A stretch of 64,000 nucleotides of DNA. It comes from Archegozetes longisetosus. Lineage: Eukaryota > Arthropoda > Arachnida > Sarcoptiformes > Trhypochthoniidae. The stretch is taken from contig JAEMBT020000001.1 of NCBI GenBank assembly GCA_018873245.2, positions 14,114,220 through 14,178,219 of the forward strand, in the 5' to 3' direction. Positions 10,951 to 22,543 of this stretch are shown here, in pieces. Numbering within the stretch: the stretch's first letter is position 1; the number at the start of each line of letters is the position of its first letter. The notes below the pieces were generated by a model. It ran no database searches. It worked only from the letters and a program-made list of their open reading frames with translations, and was not told the origin of the DNA. The translations under genes and the position numbers were made by a program.

Positions 10951-12109
10951 ATATTTTCAAGGAATTAGTTTTAAATTAATATATTTTGGCTTTAAAGTGC
11001 TTTACTCAATTAGTATTTTGTTCTATTAAATTTTGAAGAATTATTAAATGAATTTTTTTGCTTTAATTCAGTCAGATAAAAATATTTCCTTACTTATGAC
11101 CGCATCTCAAAAGTCACAAAACGTTTTAGATTGCTTATAACCTTACTCAGATTGTGATAAAATTCGATAACTTTGTCATTCTAATCCTAAATTATGACGC
11201 ATTAATTTAAGATAAATTCCGCTAAAATCAACGAATTCCTTAGTTATATTCAGTCAAAGACAAAACATAGAGTTAATTTAATCTTATTTTCATACTTATG
11301 AGCGGTAGTGTATTAGACTCGCTTTAGGTTATAGTATATTTGTATCCACGCCCAGCTAAATATCTCTCATAATCATCAGGGATAGTACTTCACTGTTGCA
11401 TTTGTCTCGCTTTTAACGAGAGAAATACTGATTTTCCCGTTTTTATTTATTTGTCTGCGCAAATAATATCCTGAACTCTTCCCAACCACTTCAAGTTTTA
11501 ACCGTTAATTGTTGATCATTGCATTTTTTATTTGTCTAATTGTAAACAAACTTAATTTTTCGGGAGTGCGAAGTTTACGCAATCATTATCTATGAGGTAA
11601 AACTTCATAATTCGCAGATTTACGAGGAATTCTAAACTTCAAATTTAATATACATGGCATTAATTCTTCGCTATATTACTCATTTTCTAATTTTATTAAT
11701 TGAGAAAATTGGACATAAATTAAGAAAATTAAGTGAAAAAGAGTTTCTCAAGTTTTTAAATGTAACAAATGTATTGTTTTTTGCTGACCTTTAGTTTATT
11801 TTTAGTCGTAAAGTTTACGACATCAATACTTTGCAAAAATTTGCGAGTATTTATTAAAAATCCGATACAGAATAAGCTGAATATAAAAGAACTATAGGTA
11901 TTAAAGAATGCATTCACAAAATAAAAGTAAATTCAAACTTTGGAAGAAGTAGCATTGGAGTAAGGAATATAGATAAGATAAAAAGTAAATTACTGTCAGA
12001 GACATAATGAAAGATTGATTCCTTGCATCAGAATTTTCAAATTCTTGCTGATTCCCTCTGAGACCTCAATTTAAAAGTAACAGTTATAGAGTCAGACCAC
12101 GCCTTTCGG
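10951..12109. other. Intergenic, AT-rich, nothing recognised
   Basis: I see no coding frame, inverted repeat or RNA gene. The ACCCTTCGT-type motif does not occur here. Short AT-rich runs only. Confidence 0.4.
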
Positions 12110-12395
12110 GTCAAAGGCTTATCATCATATATTTTCTCGATGTATAAGTTTTGATGTGCGAGCATAATAATCACGAACGAAATGTGAAATGGTTGTAGTC
12201 CTCATCCAATATTTCATCTGATGTTTAATATTTTTGAAACTATTATTTTAAAAATTCGCTTTCAATAGTTGAGAATTGTTTCAAATGAGGCAGAATTTCG
12301 AGTGAACATAACATTTTCTTTTGATCCAAAAGGACATTTGAGACAAAATCTATGTGATGCTACTTTAGTCGTACTTTTCAAACTTACATGGGAAG
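12110..12395 (-). repeat. Dispersed repeat shared with 36413-36700
   Basis: The minus strand matches the plus strand at 36413-36700 over about 200-280 bp with roughly 75-80 percent identity by eye. Shared blocks include CACATAGATTTTGTCTCAA, TTCTCAACTATTGAAAGCG and CTACAACCATTTCA. In both places it lies 1.2-1.9 kb downstream of a FUT8-like gene of the B/D subtype and in the same relative orientation, so it is probably part of the ancestral duplicated unit. A conserved short peptide (IENIYDD-like) hints at a lost exon, but both copies have stops. Confidence 0.5.
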
Positions 12396-12650
12396 AGTCC
12401 TACAACTAAGTTCCAATTTCGCAAATATTTTTACAAAATAAATGGCACGTCATATGATGTTCAAAACTGATGTTAAAAAGTGCTGACCTCCATTCCTCCA
12501 AAAGTTATGATCATTTAAAATTGTAATAACTACTATTCAAGCGATAGCATTAGAGACGCGCTACACTTATTTGTATTGTGTAATAGATCTATCAATCATA
12601 CTTATGCTTTGAAAATTAAAAATAAATCGTTTCAAAAGTAATATAGTGTT

Positions 12651-13252
12651 GGGCGAATCCGGGTTAATGAGTTTAAAGGAGTTCCCGGCCTCCTATCTCC
12701 AAGTGTGACATATTATTGGATCATTTTATCAAGCTAAACATTTTGATACCGCACTTGATCACTTCTGATCCGAACCTGACCATTTCTGTACAACTCCTAA
12801 CGAGAGTGGCTGACCCCACCAATTGATATATCATTGGACTCAGGACCTCGAACTGAGCATTTTGATATCTCACTTGATCAATTATCTCAAGTAGTTCTTG
12901 AGATATACATCTTTGTTGGGTTTAGTACCTAGTAATGGATAAACCTGGATTCTCGAGTCGTTACTTAAACAAGCCTGATATAAACTAAGGAATATTAAGT
13001 TATGTCGCTTCGCGACATAACCTATTATACCTTAGTTTAAATCAGATTTGGCTTGGGTAATAACTTAATAAAGCCAGGTTTATCCATTTTCGAGGTGGTT
13101 AGGTCTCGGTGGCCAGAAGTGGTCAGGTTCGGGTAGGAAGTAGTCAAGTGTGATATCAAAATGTTGAGCTCGATGAACTAAATCCAATGATGTATTACAC
13201 TTGAAAATGTGGGGTCGGGAAACCCCTTAGACCCATTAGCCCGTATTTACCC
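12651..13252. mobile_element. Merlin-like MITE (602 bp), perfect 8-bp target duplication
   Basis: It is flanked by ATAGTGTT at 12643-12650 and 13253-13260. The ends are GGGCGAATCCGGGTTAATG and CCCGTATTTACCC, with arms of about 300 bp sharing GACC...TGGTCAGG and CTCGA..GAACT..ATCCAA blocks. A second nested palindrome (12938-13090) centres on GTTATGTCGCTTCGCGACAT. The termini and inner motifs resemble the Merlin-type element at 18332-20023 and its right-hand neighbour at 20024-20206. An 8-bp duplication fits Merlin (8-9 bp) but also hAT. Confidence 0.75.
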
Positions 13253-13303
13253 ATAGTGTTAACTATCAATAAGACACCTTAAGGACCTATCTTATTTAGA
13301 ACT

Positions 13304-13623
13304 CGTTATCATATAGCTAATTAATTTTTAAAGAATGATTTTCACAATTTTAAAAGTGGATAACTCTTGAAGCATTAATCTTATATGCTTAGGACATATT
13401 TCTGGAAACTGTATGCAGAAACCTTTGAAATGATGTGCATATCATCTTCCGTTCCAATAGGTTCACTAATGAACATCGATGATATGCACATCATTTTAAA
13501 GGTTTTTTGTACACAGTTTCTGGAAATATAAATCTTAAGCATATCAGAAGAACGCATCAAGAGTTCTTCACTTTTGAAATACTCAATACCACTCTTTAAA
13601 AATCAATTAACTATATGATAACG
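13304..13623. mobile_element. Palindromic MITE (320 bp)
   Basis: CGTTATCATATAGCTAATTA at the left pairs with TAACTATATGATAACG at the right, and pairing continues almost to the centre at about 13463 (GATGTGCATATCATC pairs with GATGATATGCACATC). There is no coding content. Transcribed, it would form a hairpin about 150 bp long. Confidence 0.75.
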
Positions 13624-14087
13624 ATCGTTTCGAGCCCGTTATACAGCCATCCGTCTGTATCCATTGTGGGTTTGATGACTGTCAGTGTAATAGTTGTCGG
13701 TGAAGCTTAACCTAACCGAAAATCCACTCTCTAGTGATAAAATTTTTAATGATTAATTTAGCAATACGAATATTAGTACAAGTATTTTTGAAACACTCTT
13801 TTAATTTAATATTAGCATTAGTATTAATGCGAGACTTTAGCCAGTCCCTTCAATAAACATTGACTGCATATATCAATTTGAAACAGATGGAAAGACGTCT
13901 TTGTTTCGAAGAGAGTGTTTGATATGATGGACGATTTAATCGTTTGAGTATACAGTAAATCTATAACAATTAATATTTTACGAGATGCTAGAATAAAATA
14001 CAGATAACAAATTATGTCAGACTTATCTTTACAACAAGTTAACATTTCGTTTGATAAAAATATTTTAAACATTAAACTTTTAAAATA

Positions 14088-16921
14088 TTATTCTTTACTA
14101 TCGTGGAACAGATATTTTTCTATAGTCTTATATAAGGGGAAGCAAAAATTTTTCTTTAAATTATTAGTCGTTTCTGATGAACCCTCAAAAAATCCATCAG
14201 TTTTGACTCCTTTCTTGGCCATATTGTTGAAATCAATCGATGGTTGGATAACATCTCCACTTTTGATATCAAATTCAATATTGTCTGATTTAACTTTGTG
14301 ATTGTATTTGAATTGTCTATCAGGAGATTTTGCTTCGTGGAAAATAAATGGCAAGTCTAATGATTTATAATTCAATGCTGAGTTCGGTCTATATGTTTGC
14401 ATTGATTCATATGCCAATTGACATAACTATAGAATAAAAAATATTTTTAAATTTCAGGAAAACTTTGAGCGAAAATAAAAATTTTTATACATTTGAAGAC
14501 ATTGTGCAGACCAGAAAATCACTTTTAGACAAGAAATGTATGTCAATCATTGTACTCAATAAATTGGTTGATGAATATTGTCTGTTATTCAATTCAATAT
14601 TTGTGAAATACTGTTTACTATCAATGAATTTGAAATCATTGTATTTATGATTCAGTTCTTTGATAACATTTTCATCATCTGAAGCAACGAATACAAATTT
14701 ATCTACAGAATATCCATTAAGTGCTAACTTATCGAAATAGTTCTTAACATGAAACATATATTCGTCAACACTATGACTTTTAGCCTCGGTACCGACTTTA
14801 TCACCTCTTCTTATTTGAACACTATTTGGAATAATTGAATTGAGGGTCAATGACGACTAATTAGGCGCAATGACTATAAAAATAAGGAAAGAGTTGCATA
14901 GAGTAGTACTTGATGAGAGAAGTTCACCATCATCCCTCGAGGCTCCGCCCGACCGTTCACAAACTATGCTCCCTCTTTAAAAATAGCCAGAAAACAACCA
15001 CCGAGTGGGCAGAGCATTGTCTAGGCACCACCCTAACTCCACACAAGCCCGTCTCCCTACCATTCAATCATACTATATTGTTCTACATATAGGTTATTCA
15101 TGTTTGCTGAAATTCTACGTTGCTATGGACTCACTAACGTTTTCGTGCTTCTCTCCAGTGCTGCGCCAGCGAGCAAACAATGATGCATGAAGAGATTAAA
15201 GGGCGTGATAGTCCAAAGCGACCTGCTGACCCCTATAGCTTTTCCCACTCCATCAACAGTACGCTATCTTGCATTGTTGGCCCGTCTTTTACAAGACACC
15301 GACTGGCAACACAAGACGCTGACCTAGTGAATCATTTGCACACAGATGTCAAAGGTCCTGAAAGGTTCATGCCTTTCACCTTTAATGACATTTTCGAGCG
15401 AGAAAAATATGAATAAAATTAATATAATTGTTGTAAATAGAGATTTATAGAGTTTATCAAAGCTGGCTGTAGTGTAAATGTATATAAAATAGTTTCGAAT
15501 TTCCTAAACTTTGATTTTAAAGTTAATCTTAGGGTCACTTAGATAAACCTTTGATAGTTTAGAAGTGTTAGATGAACTTTTGGGAAGTATGAATAACATG
15601 TATATAAAACTATATAGTGTGGATACATAAAATTGGGAGGGGCTTAAATGGTGTTAGGGTGACAATGCTTCGCCTACTCATTGGTTGATTTCTAGCTATT
15701 TTAAGAAAGTGGGAGTGGTTTGTGAACTGGTGGGTGGAGCCTAAAGAAGAGTGAGAAATGAACTTCGCTCACCGAGTACCACCTGAAGGTACCCTTACCT
15801 GATTTTTAGTCATTGCGACTAGTTAGTCGTCATAGAACGAATTGAGTACTATTAATAAATAAATAAAATTGAAATAATTTTTTGTTTTTAATCACCCAAC
15901 ATAAAGACGAGGTAAACCAAGTTTTTTCTCTGCATTTCTCTTCAAGTCATCCATATATTCATTAGATCTCAAAATATATTTCATAAATTGTCCGAACCAG
16001 AATGCTTTCGGATCTGCATGCAATTTACTCAAAGTTTGTCCAATACCTTCAGGCAAAAATTCGGTTATGCCAACTAAAAATTAAATAAAAGACAGATATT
16101 TCTAATTTAAAAGTGTTCTGTAATGCAAAAATTAATTACAGTCATATGTGATGACTGAGTCTTGATCTTTTACATCATATTTGACACTATTGTTTGGTTG
16201 ACACGTTTGACTTATAGGTGTAATAAATTGATCCCAAGTTGAATTTGATCCTTTTAAATAGCTAACAAAAATCTGATCGATAACTACCATTGTTTTGTTG
16301 TAATACCCTTTCAATAAACATGTCATTAAACCATGAATTTGTGAACCAAACCCATAAGGAGGAAGTGCACAATGAATCTTTGTAATATTTTCACATTTTT
16401 CTCTTGCAGGCGATTGTATTGACTCGATGTTTTTATGTATTTGTTCTGATATAGTATTTAGTTGTTCCTCACGCCATTCAGAGATTTGGGATACTAGTGA
16501 ATTAATTTCTAAATTAAATACACTTAAAAAATTATTTAGATTAAGGAATTATATAATTTATTAAATTTTATTACTTGTTCAAGTCCTTAAAAGTTTCAAT
16601 TTGTTGAACATCAAGTTTTACAGAATTATTTTGAGATTTATGAGAAATAATTGAATTAATGAAGTTTTGATATTCGTTTCCAAAACGCAAAAAATGATTT
16701 AATTTAATATTTAATTTAAGAAATAAGTTTTGTTCTTCAGATGATGATATATTATCCATAATACGCCTTTGAGTCTCAATTTGATTTTGAATTTCTGTGA
16801 TATATTTTCTCGAAAAATATATCTTATTATCGTATAGGCGAAGCTCATAATAAGTTATCAATAAGGAGAAAACAATTATTAATCTGTAATTTTTAGATAA
16901 TAGTTCATTAAAACTCTTCAT
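14088..16921 (-). CDS. Copy B: FUT8-like (GT23) fucosyltransferase
   Basis: Exons are 16921-16575, 16522-16140, 16073-15896, 14821-14491 and 14426-14088. Spliced length is 1578 nt, 525 aa, with no frame break. Residues about 13-27 (LIIVFSLLITYYELRL) form a signal anchor, as in Golgi type II glycosyltransferases. The GFGSQIHGLM segment (exon 2) and HADPKAFWFGQ (exon 3) match conserved FUT8 positions. IQIRRGDKVGTEAKSHSVDE (exon 3/4 junction region) is the GDP-fucose binding motif (RRTDKVGTEAA in FUT8). FVASDD and DIHFLSKSDFLVCTMSSN close the catalytic domain, and exon 5 is an SH3-like tail. The predicted role is transfer of fucose to N-glycan cores in the Golgi; the acceptor is unproved. Intron 3 is 1074 bp because of a 994-bp insertion. 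Copy D is its closest relative. A TATA-like box and a GATA site lie 154 and 278 bp upstream. Confidence 0.85.
14845..15838. mobile_element. 994-bp element in intron 3 of copy B, perfect 8-bp TSD
   Basis: GAATTGAG occurs at 14837-14844 and 15839-15846. The terminal repeats GGTCAATGACGACTAATTAG and (complement of the right end) GTTCTATGACGACTAACTAG extend into imperfect arms of about 210 bp with a shared GGCTCC(G/A)CCC block. The matching intron of copy D (34393-34462) lacks it, which shows the empty site. The open frames inside (for example 15180-15416) resemble nothing I know and are probably chance. The 8-bp duplication fits hAT, P or Merlin; the class is undecided. Confidence 0.85.
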
Positions 16922-17930
16922 TTATGAACAATAATGATTCCAATTAAAGATCTAATAATGAAGGTAGACTTCACACAATTAGTTATATTTTAGTATTGAT
17001 TGTGTATTAACTTAATAAATCTATATTTTTCATTAATATCACTAGTTACTTAATAATTTCAATCGTAAAAACCATATATAGCTGTATTTCACTAATACTT
17101 TCATATTCTTTGCTGTCAAAAATTATTAAAGTAATATAATGCTTAAGTCGTTATGTAGCTAACATTATCTTCTATTTTATAGATCCAGTTTGCGTTATAG
17201 ATAAGATATTGAATCACATGAATAGATATAGCAAAAATTTTGACGATCATATAATAGAAATTATATATCAGAGTTGGTTATCTTATGATTTCATTGTTAA
17301 ACGTAAATAAAAATCTGATAAAATAAGATGTTTTTAGATTCAAAGTTATAACATAACAATTGATACCTAAGTTTTCGAATAGATATTTGTAGTTTGACTT
17401 TATGGAAGTCACTCCGTTGAACAATGGATTTAACTCAAAATTCTAGACGTCAACAAAATCAGTGTTCATAGGCACCAGTGATGCCATTGCGGCATATTTT
17501 GTTGGCATTTCATCGTAAGGATGTACAGTCTTTCTAAAAATCTCAGAACATAATTTTTGAGGAATTTACACCTCTTAATTTTTCTAATTGAACGAAATTT
17601 TATATGAATAAACTACGGACCTTAACAACATTCGCATAAAAATAGACAATCATTTCTATATTCTCCTAATTAAACTTAAAGTTATATTTTTAAATACATA
17701 ATTCATGAGTATGTCACTAGGTACAAATGTAGAAACATAGATAAATATTAATGAATTGCTCATGAATTATGTATTAAATGTAATTTTAAGTAGAGTTAGA
17801 ATATAAGAATGATTGTCTATTTTTGTGAGAATATTCCAAATAACTTCTAAAAAGCTTTAATTGGTACTATATTTAAGTATTTCGGATATCTATTGAAAAA
17901 GTTATGCAAAATTGAGATTTAGAAATTTAA
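16922..17930. promoter_or_regulatory. Upstream region of copy B with conserved promoter blocks
   Basis: Read on the minus strand: a TATA-like block, ACAGCTATATATGGTTTTTA, lies at 17064-17083, about 154 bp before the ATG. A GATA site (AGATAAGATATTGAATCACA on the plus strand, 17198-17217) is at about -278. The distal block GGTTATCTTATGATTTCATT begins at 17277. Each is matched at a similar distance in copies C, D, E and H. Binding by a GATA factor is inference. Bases 17330-17930 contain an imperfect inverted repeat around 17735 (TTAATTAAAC..., TCATGAGTATG) and no gene. Confidence 0.55.
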
Positions 17931-17936
17931 ACATTT

Positions 17937-18330
17937 GGTTGAACTAGACTTTACGTGGCCAGATTTTTGACAGAAGCACATTTTATATCTAAATAATCTA
18001 TAGCGCATGCTAATTTTAAATATATAAATTTTATTTGCTGCAAATAACCAGAATATAGGTAAAAAATTCTCTAACTTTTCAAAAATTTATTTTTTATCAG
18101 GAAGCTATTTTAGGCTAAGGTCCCCTAGGATTTGGCACTCTCCTTTTTACAACTTTTATAGATTTTTGAAGTCTTATCAGAGATATAAAATCAGAGCGAT
18201 AAAATTCTGTTAATTTAAATCATCTTGAGTTGAAGTTTGATTCAGCATTCTACGGGAATTTTCTAACAACGTATGCTTGATTATTCGGGAATTTTTTACC
18301 AATATTCTGGTTATTTGAGGTAAATGAAGT
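17937..18330. mobile_element. Shortened foldback element, type 1 family
   Basis: It starts GGTTGAACTAGACTTTACGT, like 1823. Its right part (18100-18330) matches the right arm of that element (TTTTTACCAAT-TTCTGGT-ATTTG). The spacer is nearly gone, and the right terminus is cut off where the Merlin-type element begins at 18332. Confidence 0.65.
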
Positions 18331-18331
18331 T

Positions 18332-20023
18332 TGGGTCAACCCTAGCAATTCCTGCTCGGGGTGTTCCTATTGACCTATATCGAGTCATATATCGTTGGAA
18401 AGGTCTCGTCAGGCTGAGTTCAACGATACTATACATGATGACCTTTGACCTCGAGTTTACCGACGGGTGACCTCTGACTTCTGACCTCTGACCAAAATAT
18501 TTAACCCCTAAAACATATATATCGTTGGAACGGTCTCGATAAACTGAATTCAATGATAACATTCATGTGATCTTGAGACCTATTTAACATAATAGTTTTG
18601 ATTTTCAAATTATATCATCTCCCTATAAGATCAAATAGTGTTTGTATAATTTACCCTTCTGAGAAAGTATAGACACTCATAATTTTCTTTGTCTACTTTC
18701 CACAGCGTAAGTAATGCGGTTTTCAATTTACTCTTTAGTCTTTTTATCGCTAATGGTACTTCAGTACTCTGATACTGAATGCATTGTTATTAAAGCTCAG
18801 AGAAAAATTGCATTAGATATATAGCTGTCCAATTTGTCGAAAATCTCACTCCTACTTCATGAACATACTTGAAAGCTCTAAACTTTCAATAAGAGAAACA
18901 TTGCTTATTGTATTAGCATTTGTAGCTGAGCCTGCTAATCGACAAGCGGCAATTGTGTGTCATGCTGAAAAAAATACAATTTAAGATTGGTATTCGGCTT
19001 GCAGAAAAGTTCAAGAGGTCATCTTATCTCAACCTGGACGTAAAATCGGAGGTCTATACGATGAGGATGGCAAAATATTCAGTCATTTTGCGGAAATTGA
19101 CGAAACTCATGTTGTTCATCGTAAATACAAACGAAGCAGTATGTTAGAAGGAGAAAAACATATTCGGGTCGTAGGTGGGACATGCAGATTAACGAAATAG
19201 GCACTCATGTTTAGAGTACCAAATAGAACAGTATCGGTTACTGACTGTTTAGTTAGGAATTATTTTTAGCCAGGTTCAATCTTAGTTACCGATTCAGCTG
19301 CAGTTTATAAGTACATTTCACTTAGGTAACATTATTTGTTTGACCATTATAGTGTCAATCACAGCTTTCATATTGTCTGTCCAGATGATAAACAAATACA
19401 CACTCGAAATATTGAAAGCCGTTGAGCACAATTAAAAAAATATTAAATCTTATCGCTCAAACAAATACATTGATCAATTCATTTCTAAATATTTATGCAA
19501 ATTTGCTCATTTTAAGAATAGAAAAGTAACGTTATGGTCAAAGATTTAAATATTTTCTGAAATATGTTAAATTTTATCCTGGACCTGCTCTTTATTTAGA
19601 TGGACTCACTCCTCATCGTCCACCATTTTATCACAATACATTCCACGATTCGAATCAAGAATCAGATTCGAATTCTGATTAATTGAAAATCAAGGTGTAT
19701 TGAACTCCTCGCCCCGTTCTAAGGGCAAAGGGAGGGCACAGGCAGTGCCCAGTGAAAACTTTCGTTTTATTTTTCAAATTCTCAAGATCGCATGAGTGTT
19801 TTCATTGCATTCAGTTTGTCGAGACCGTTCCAACGATATATATGTTGTAGGGGTTAAGTATTTTGGTCAGAGGTCAAAGGTCACCCGTCAGTGAAACCGA
19901 GGTCAAAGGTTATCATGTATGGTATCGTTGAACTCAGCTTGACGAGACCTTTCCAACGACATATGACTCGTTGATATAGGTCAATAGGAACACCCCGAGC
20001 AGGGATTACTAAGATTCACCCAT
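18332..20023 (+). mobile_element. Merlin (IS1016-like) DNA transposon with long inverted arms
   Basis: The ends are TGGGTCAACCCTAGCAATTC and the complement of GGATTACTAAGATTCACCCA. About 240-bp arms (18332-18580 and 19785-20023) pair, and each arm carries two copies of a TATCGTTGGAAAGGTCTCG-type motif. Inside is a decayed transposase (next entry). No clear target duplication is visible. Confidence 0.7.
18905..19545 (+). pseudogene. Merlin/IS1016-type transposase pseudogene
   Basis: Translation across frames gives RQAAIVCHAEKNTI, then DWYSACRKVQEVILSQPG, then the signature VEIDET-like AEIDETHVVHRKYKR followed by MLEGEKHIRVVGGTCRL. LVTDSAAVYKYI follows, then YSVNHSFHIVCPDDKQIHTR and NIES. EIDE, TDSA and the Glu of NIES fit the three acidic catalytic positions of the ISXO2-like/Merlin DDE domain, and HYSVNHS...HT is characteristic of the family. 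At least four in-frame stops show it is dead. Confidence 0.75.
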
Positions 20024-20206
20024 AATATACTACTTAGCGAGGTCAGCCACTCCCGTCGGGAGTTGTACAGAAATCGTCGAGTTAGGGTTGGAAGTGGTCA
20101 AATATGGTATCAAAATGTTAAGCTCGACGAACTGAATCCAACGATGATCACACGTGGGGATAGGGGGTTAGAAACCCCCTTAGAACCATTGGCCCAGATT
20201 GACCCA
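20024..20206. mobile_element. Right-end fragment of a Merlin-like MITE
   Basis: Bases 20033-20206 match the right-hand half of the MITE at 12651-13252: GAGGTCAGCCACTCCCGTCG, then TATCAAAATGTTAAGCTCGA, then CCATTGGCCCAGATTGACCC. It abuts the Merlin element directly, so it is either a truncated neighbour or part of a larger compound terminus. Confidence 0.55.
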
Positions 20207-21947
20207 ATCATTGAATTAGAATTCTGATGAATACAATCGAAACCACTTAAAAAAGTATTGAATACCTGTTTTTTGTTTGGCTCAAATATCTCTATATCCA
20301 GAATTATAGCTCATCAAAGTTGAAAATTTCAAATTTTCACTTGAGCCTATATTTTTAACTAGAAGCCCGACCGACTTGAATATAGTATCTAAAGAACGTC
20401 CAAAAAATAATTTCCGGAGATTTGAAAACGATTGTATAGTATCAGGCATAGTATATTATCGTTGAATTCTTCTTGTTGAGTACTTTTCAACGGTAAATAG
20501 GTTTAATATATTTGCAGGTGTTGGAAAGGATAATAAAAGTTTAATTTTGTAAATATTTTTTATGTGTAATGTGGATTTAACGTGTTTTCATTTATTGAAT
20601 ACTAAACTAAATTGTAATAGATCTTGCAGAGACCCATACGTGATATAACTTTTTTTATCTTAGAGTCAAGGGCGATAAGTCTTCCCCACAGAAAGATTAG
20701 AGAACGAATAATAGATTTAAAACAACGTAAAATCTGATAGAGTGTTAGAGGGACGCGTGCAAAAGACAAAGCTTAGAGTAAGAGTAATAATGATTAATAG
20801 AATAAGTACTATTTATATTATAAATATGCTCCGTAATAATTTAAAAAGATAATTTGAAACTCAAATGATAATAGGAGAGCTTGTTAAACACTTTCTACTT
20901 AAAGATAATTAACGTTTTACTAATTTTTAAAAATATTATTCAAGATTTCAACAGGTTTTGAAAAATTTTTAGAAACTTTCTAGAAATTATCCTAATACAA
21001 CATTAGTTTAAATTATCTCTATTTATGTAGAGACCATAAACTAACCAAAGAGGTAAACCCAAACATAATAGCATTTGCATACCGTTTGCACACAAATTCT
21101 TCAAATAATAATGCTGTAGTAACGTTTATTTAAAAAAAGAAATAGGTTAAGAAATAATATTAATTCATTTCATCTTTGTGATAAGATCAATGTATTCATT
21201 TCTACAGTTTTATGAGTTATATGATTTTAAAGTTACTCATTGATTAGAATTGACGACTGAAATTAGGTCAATCAATGTGAAATTTATTCTATTGAAATTA
21301 GAGCATGGTTATCGAAAAAATGTTGGTCCCGAGACTCGAGAATTCTCGAATTCCATATATTATGAGGGAAAAATTTGACCACTAATTATTTACTTGCACT
21401 TAGATTCAATACAATGCATTAACTTGAGATAACCGTTCAATAATTAAAAGCTTTTAATTTAATTTTAAATTTATCTAACAAAATTACTTTGATTTAAAAT
21501 GACCCTTTAACGAATCAATTTTTTTGATAAAGCACTTTTTGAGCATTTAAAAACTTTAAACTAAAAATTATTCATTAAGTATTCATTGCCTAACCTAGTT
21601 ATACAATATTTTTCTTCGGTCAATATTAAAACATAAAATCTTTTGAAAATTAAGGGTTAATTATTGGGATTAAATCAATAAAAATATTTTTTGACTCGGT
21701 CGAAGCTCAAGACTCGAGAAGTCATACCATACTCTAATTAAAATCCGTCCAATACTTTAGATTAAAAGCTTATCTCAATTCAATGAACGGCCGATTTGGT
21801 TCCCAAGAGTATTTTCATCTATTAGGAAATATTGATAATAGGATCTATATGTGAATATTAGCCTTATTTATATTGGTTACTTAAGAGTTTTAGAAACCTT
21901 AAAAATCCCTAAGAATATAATGTGTTGCAAAGATCAAATGTTTTAAT
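20207..21947. other. Intergenic, AT-rich, nothing coding
   Basis: There is no gene or clear transposon. A short block at 20955-20998 (AGAAACTTTCTAGAAATTAT) recurs at 40285-40345 and, less well, at 39850-39880, which suggests a low-copy dispersed repeat. Confidence 0.35.
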
Positions 21948-22535
21948 GGTAGCACGTCAATTCAGCGCTACGACAATTCAACATTGCGACAATTCAGCGC
22001 AGCGATAATTCAGCGCATTTGAAAATTTCAGAAAAACTGATAATTTTAAAGAACAAAAACAGAAACTAATTACAGAAACTCTAAATTAATAGGTGTTCAC
22101 GGGACACAAATTTCAATCTATAAAAGTGTTAACTTTCAACCAGTATTACAAGCAAACATACTTGTAGGTGACAGAATGTTTATTTTTAATAAGATTGATT
22201 TAAATTAAGGAAAAAGATTTTTAAAATAATTGTATTTGATGTGAATATGATTATAAATAATGAAATATTAATAATATAATACAAATTTGTTTATCCAGGA
22301 ATCAAAACTTGTGTTATATTTTGTACACTTTTTGGTAATAATTTATTTCCTGTGAACACCTAATAGTCTAGAGGTCTCTGTTTTTCTTTAAAATGATTTT
22401 ATAATAAACGTGCGCTGCCTTTTTACGCACTGAAATGTATCGCCGAATTTTCGCAGCACTGAATTGTCGTAGCGCCGAAATGCCGAAGTGCTGAATGTTG
22501 GTGCTGAATTGTCGGCGCCGAATTGACGTGGAACC
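21948..22535. mobile_element. MITE with 8-bp TSD and subterminal repeats (588 bp)
   Basis: The ends are GGTAGCACGTCAATTC and GAATTGACGTGGAACC. The flanks GTTTTAAT (21940-21947) and GTTTTGAT (22536-22543) match at 7 of 8 positions. Next to each end the motif CGACAATTCAGCGC is repeated three to five times with variation, inverted at the other end, which looks like an array of transposase binding sites. The AT-rich interior encodes nothing. The 8-bp duplication suggests hAT or a similar class. Confidence 0.75.
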
Positions 22536-22543
22536 GTTTTGAT

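Noticed and set aside
14014-14301. Plus-strand open frame of 95 codons
   Set aside because: It is the antisense of exon 5 of copy B; the minus-strand reading has clear family homology. The similar frame at 34987-35211 is antisense to copy D.
14910-15416. Three overlapping plus-strand frames inside the intron insertion
   Set aside because: They are short, begin or end in the inverted arms, lack any motif I recognise, and are probably chance frames in a GC-richer element.
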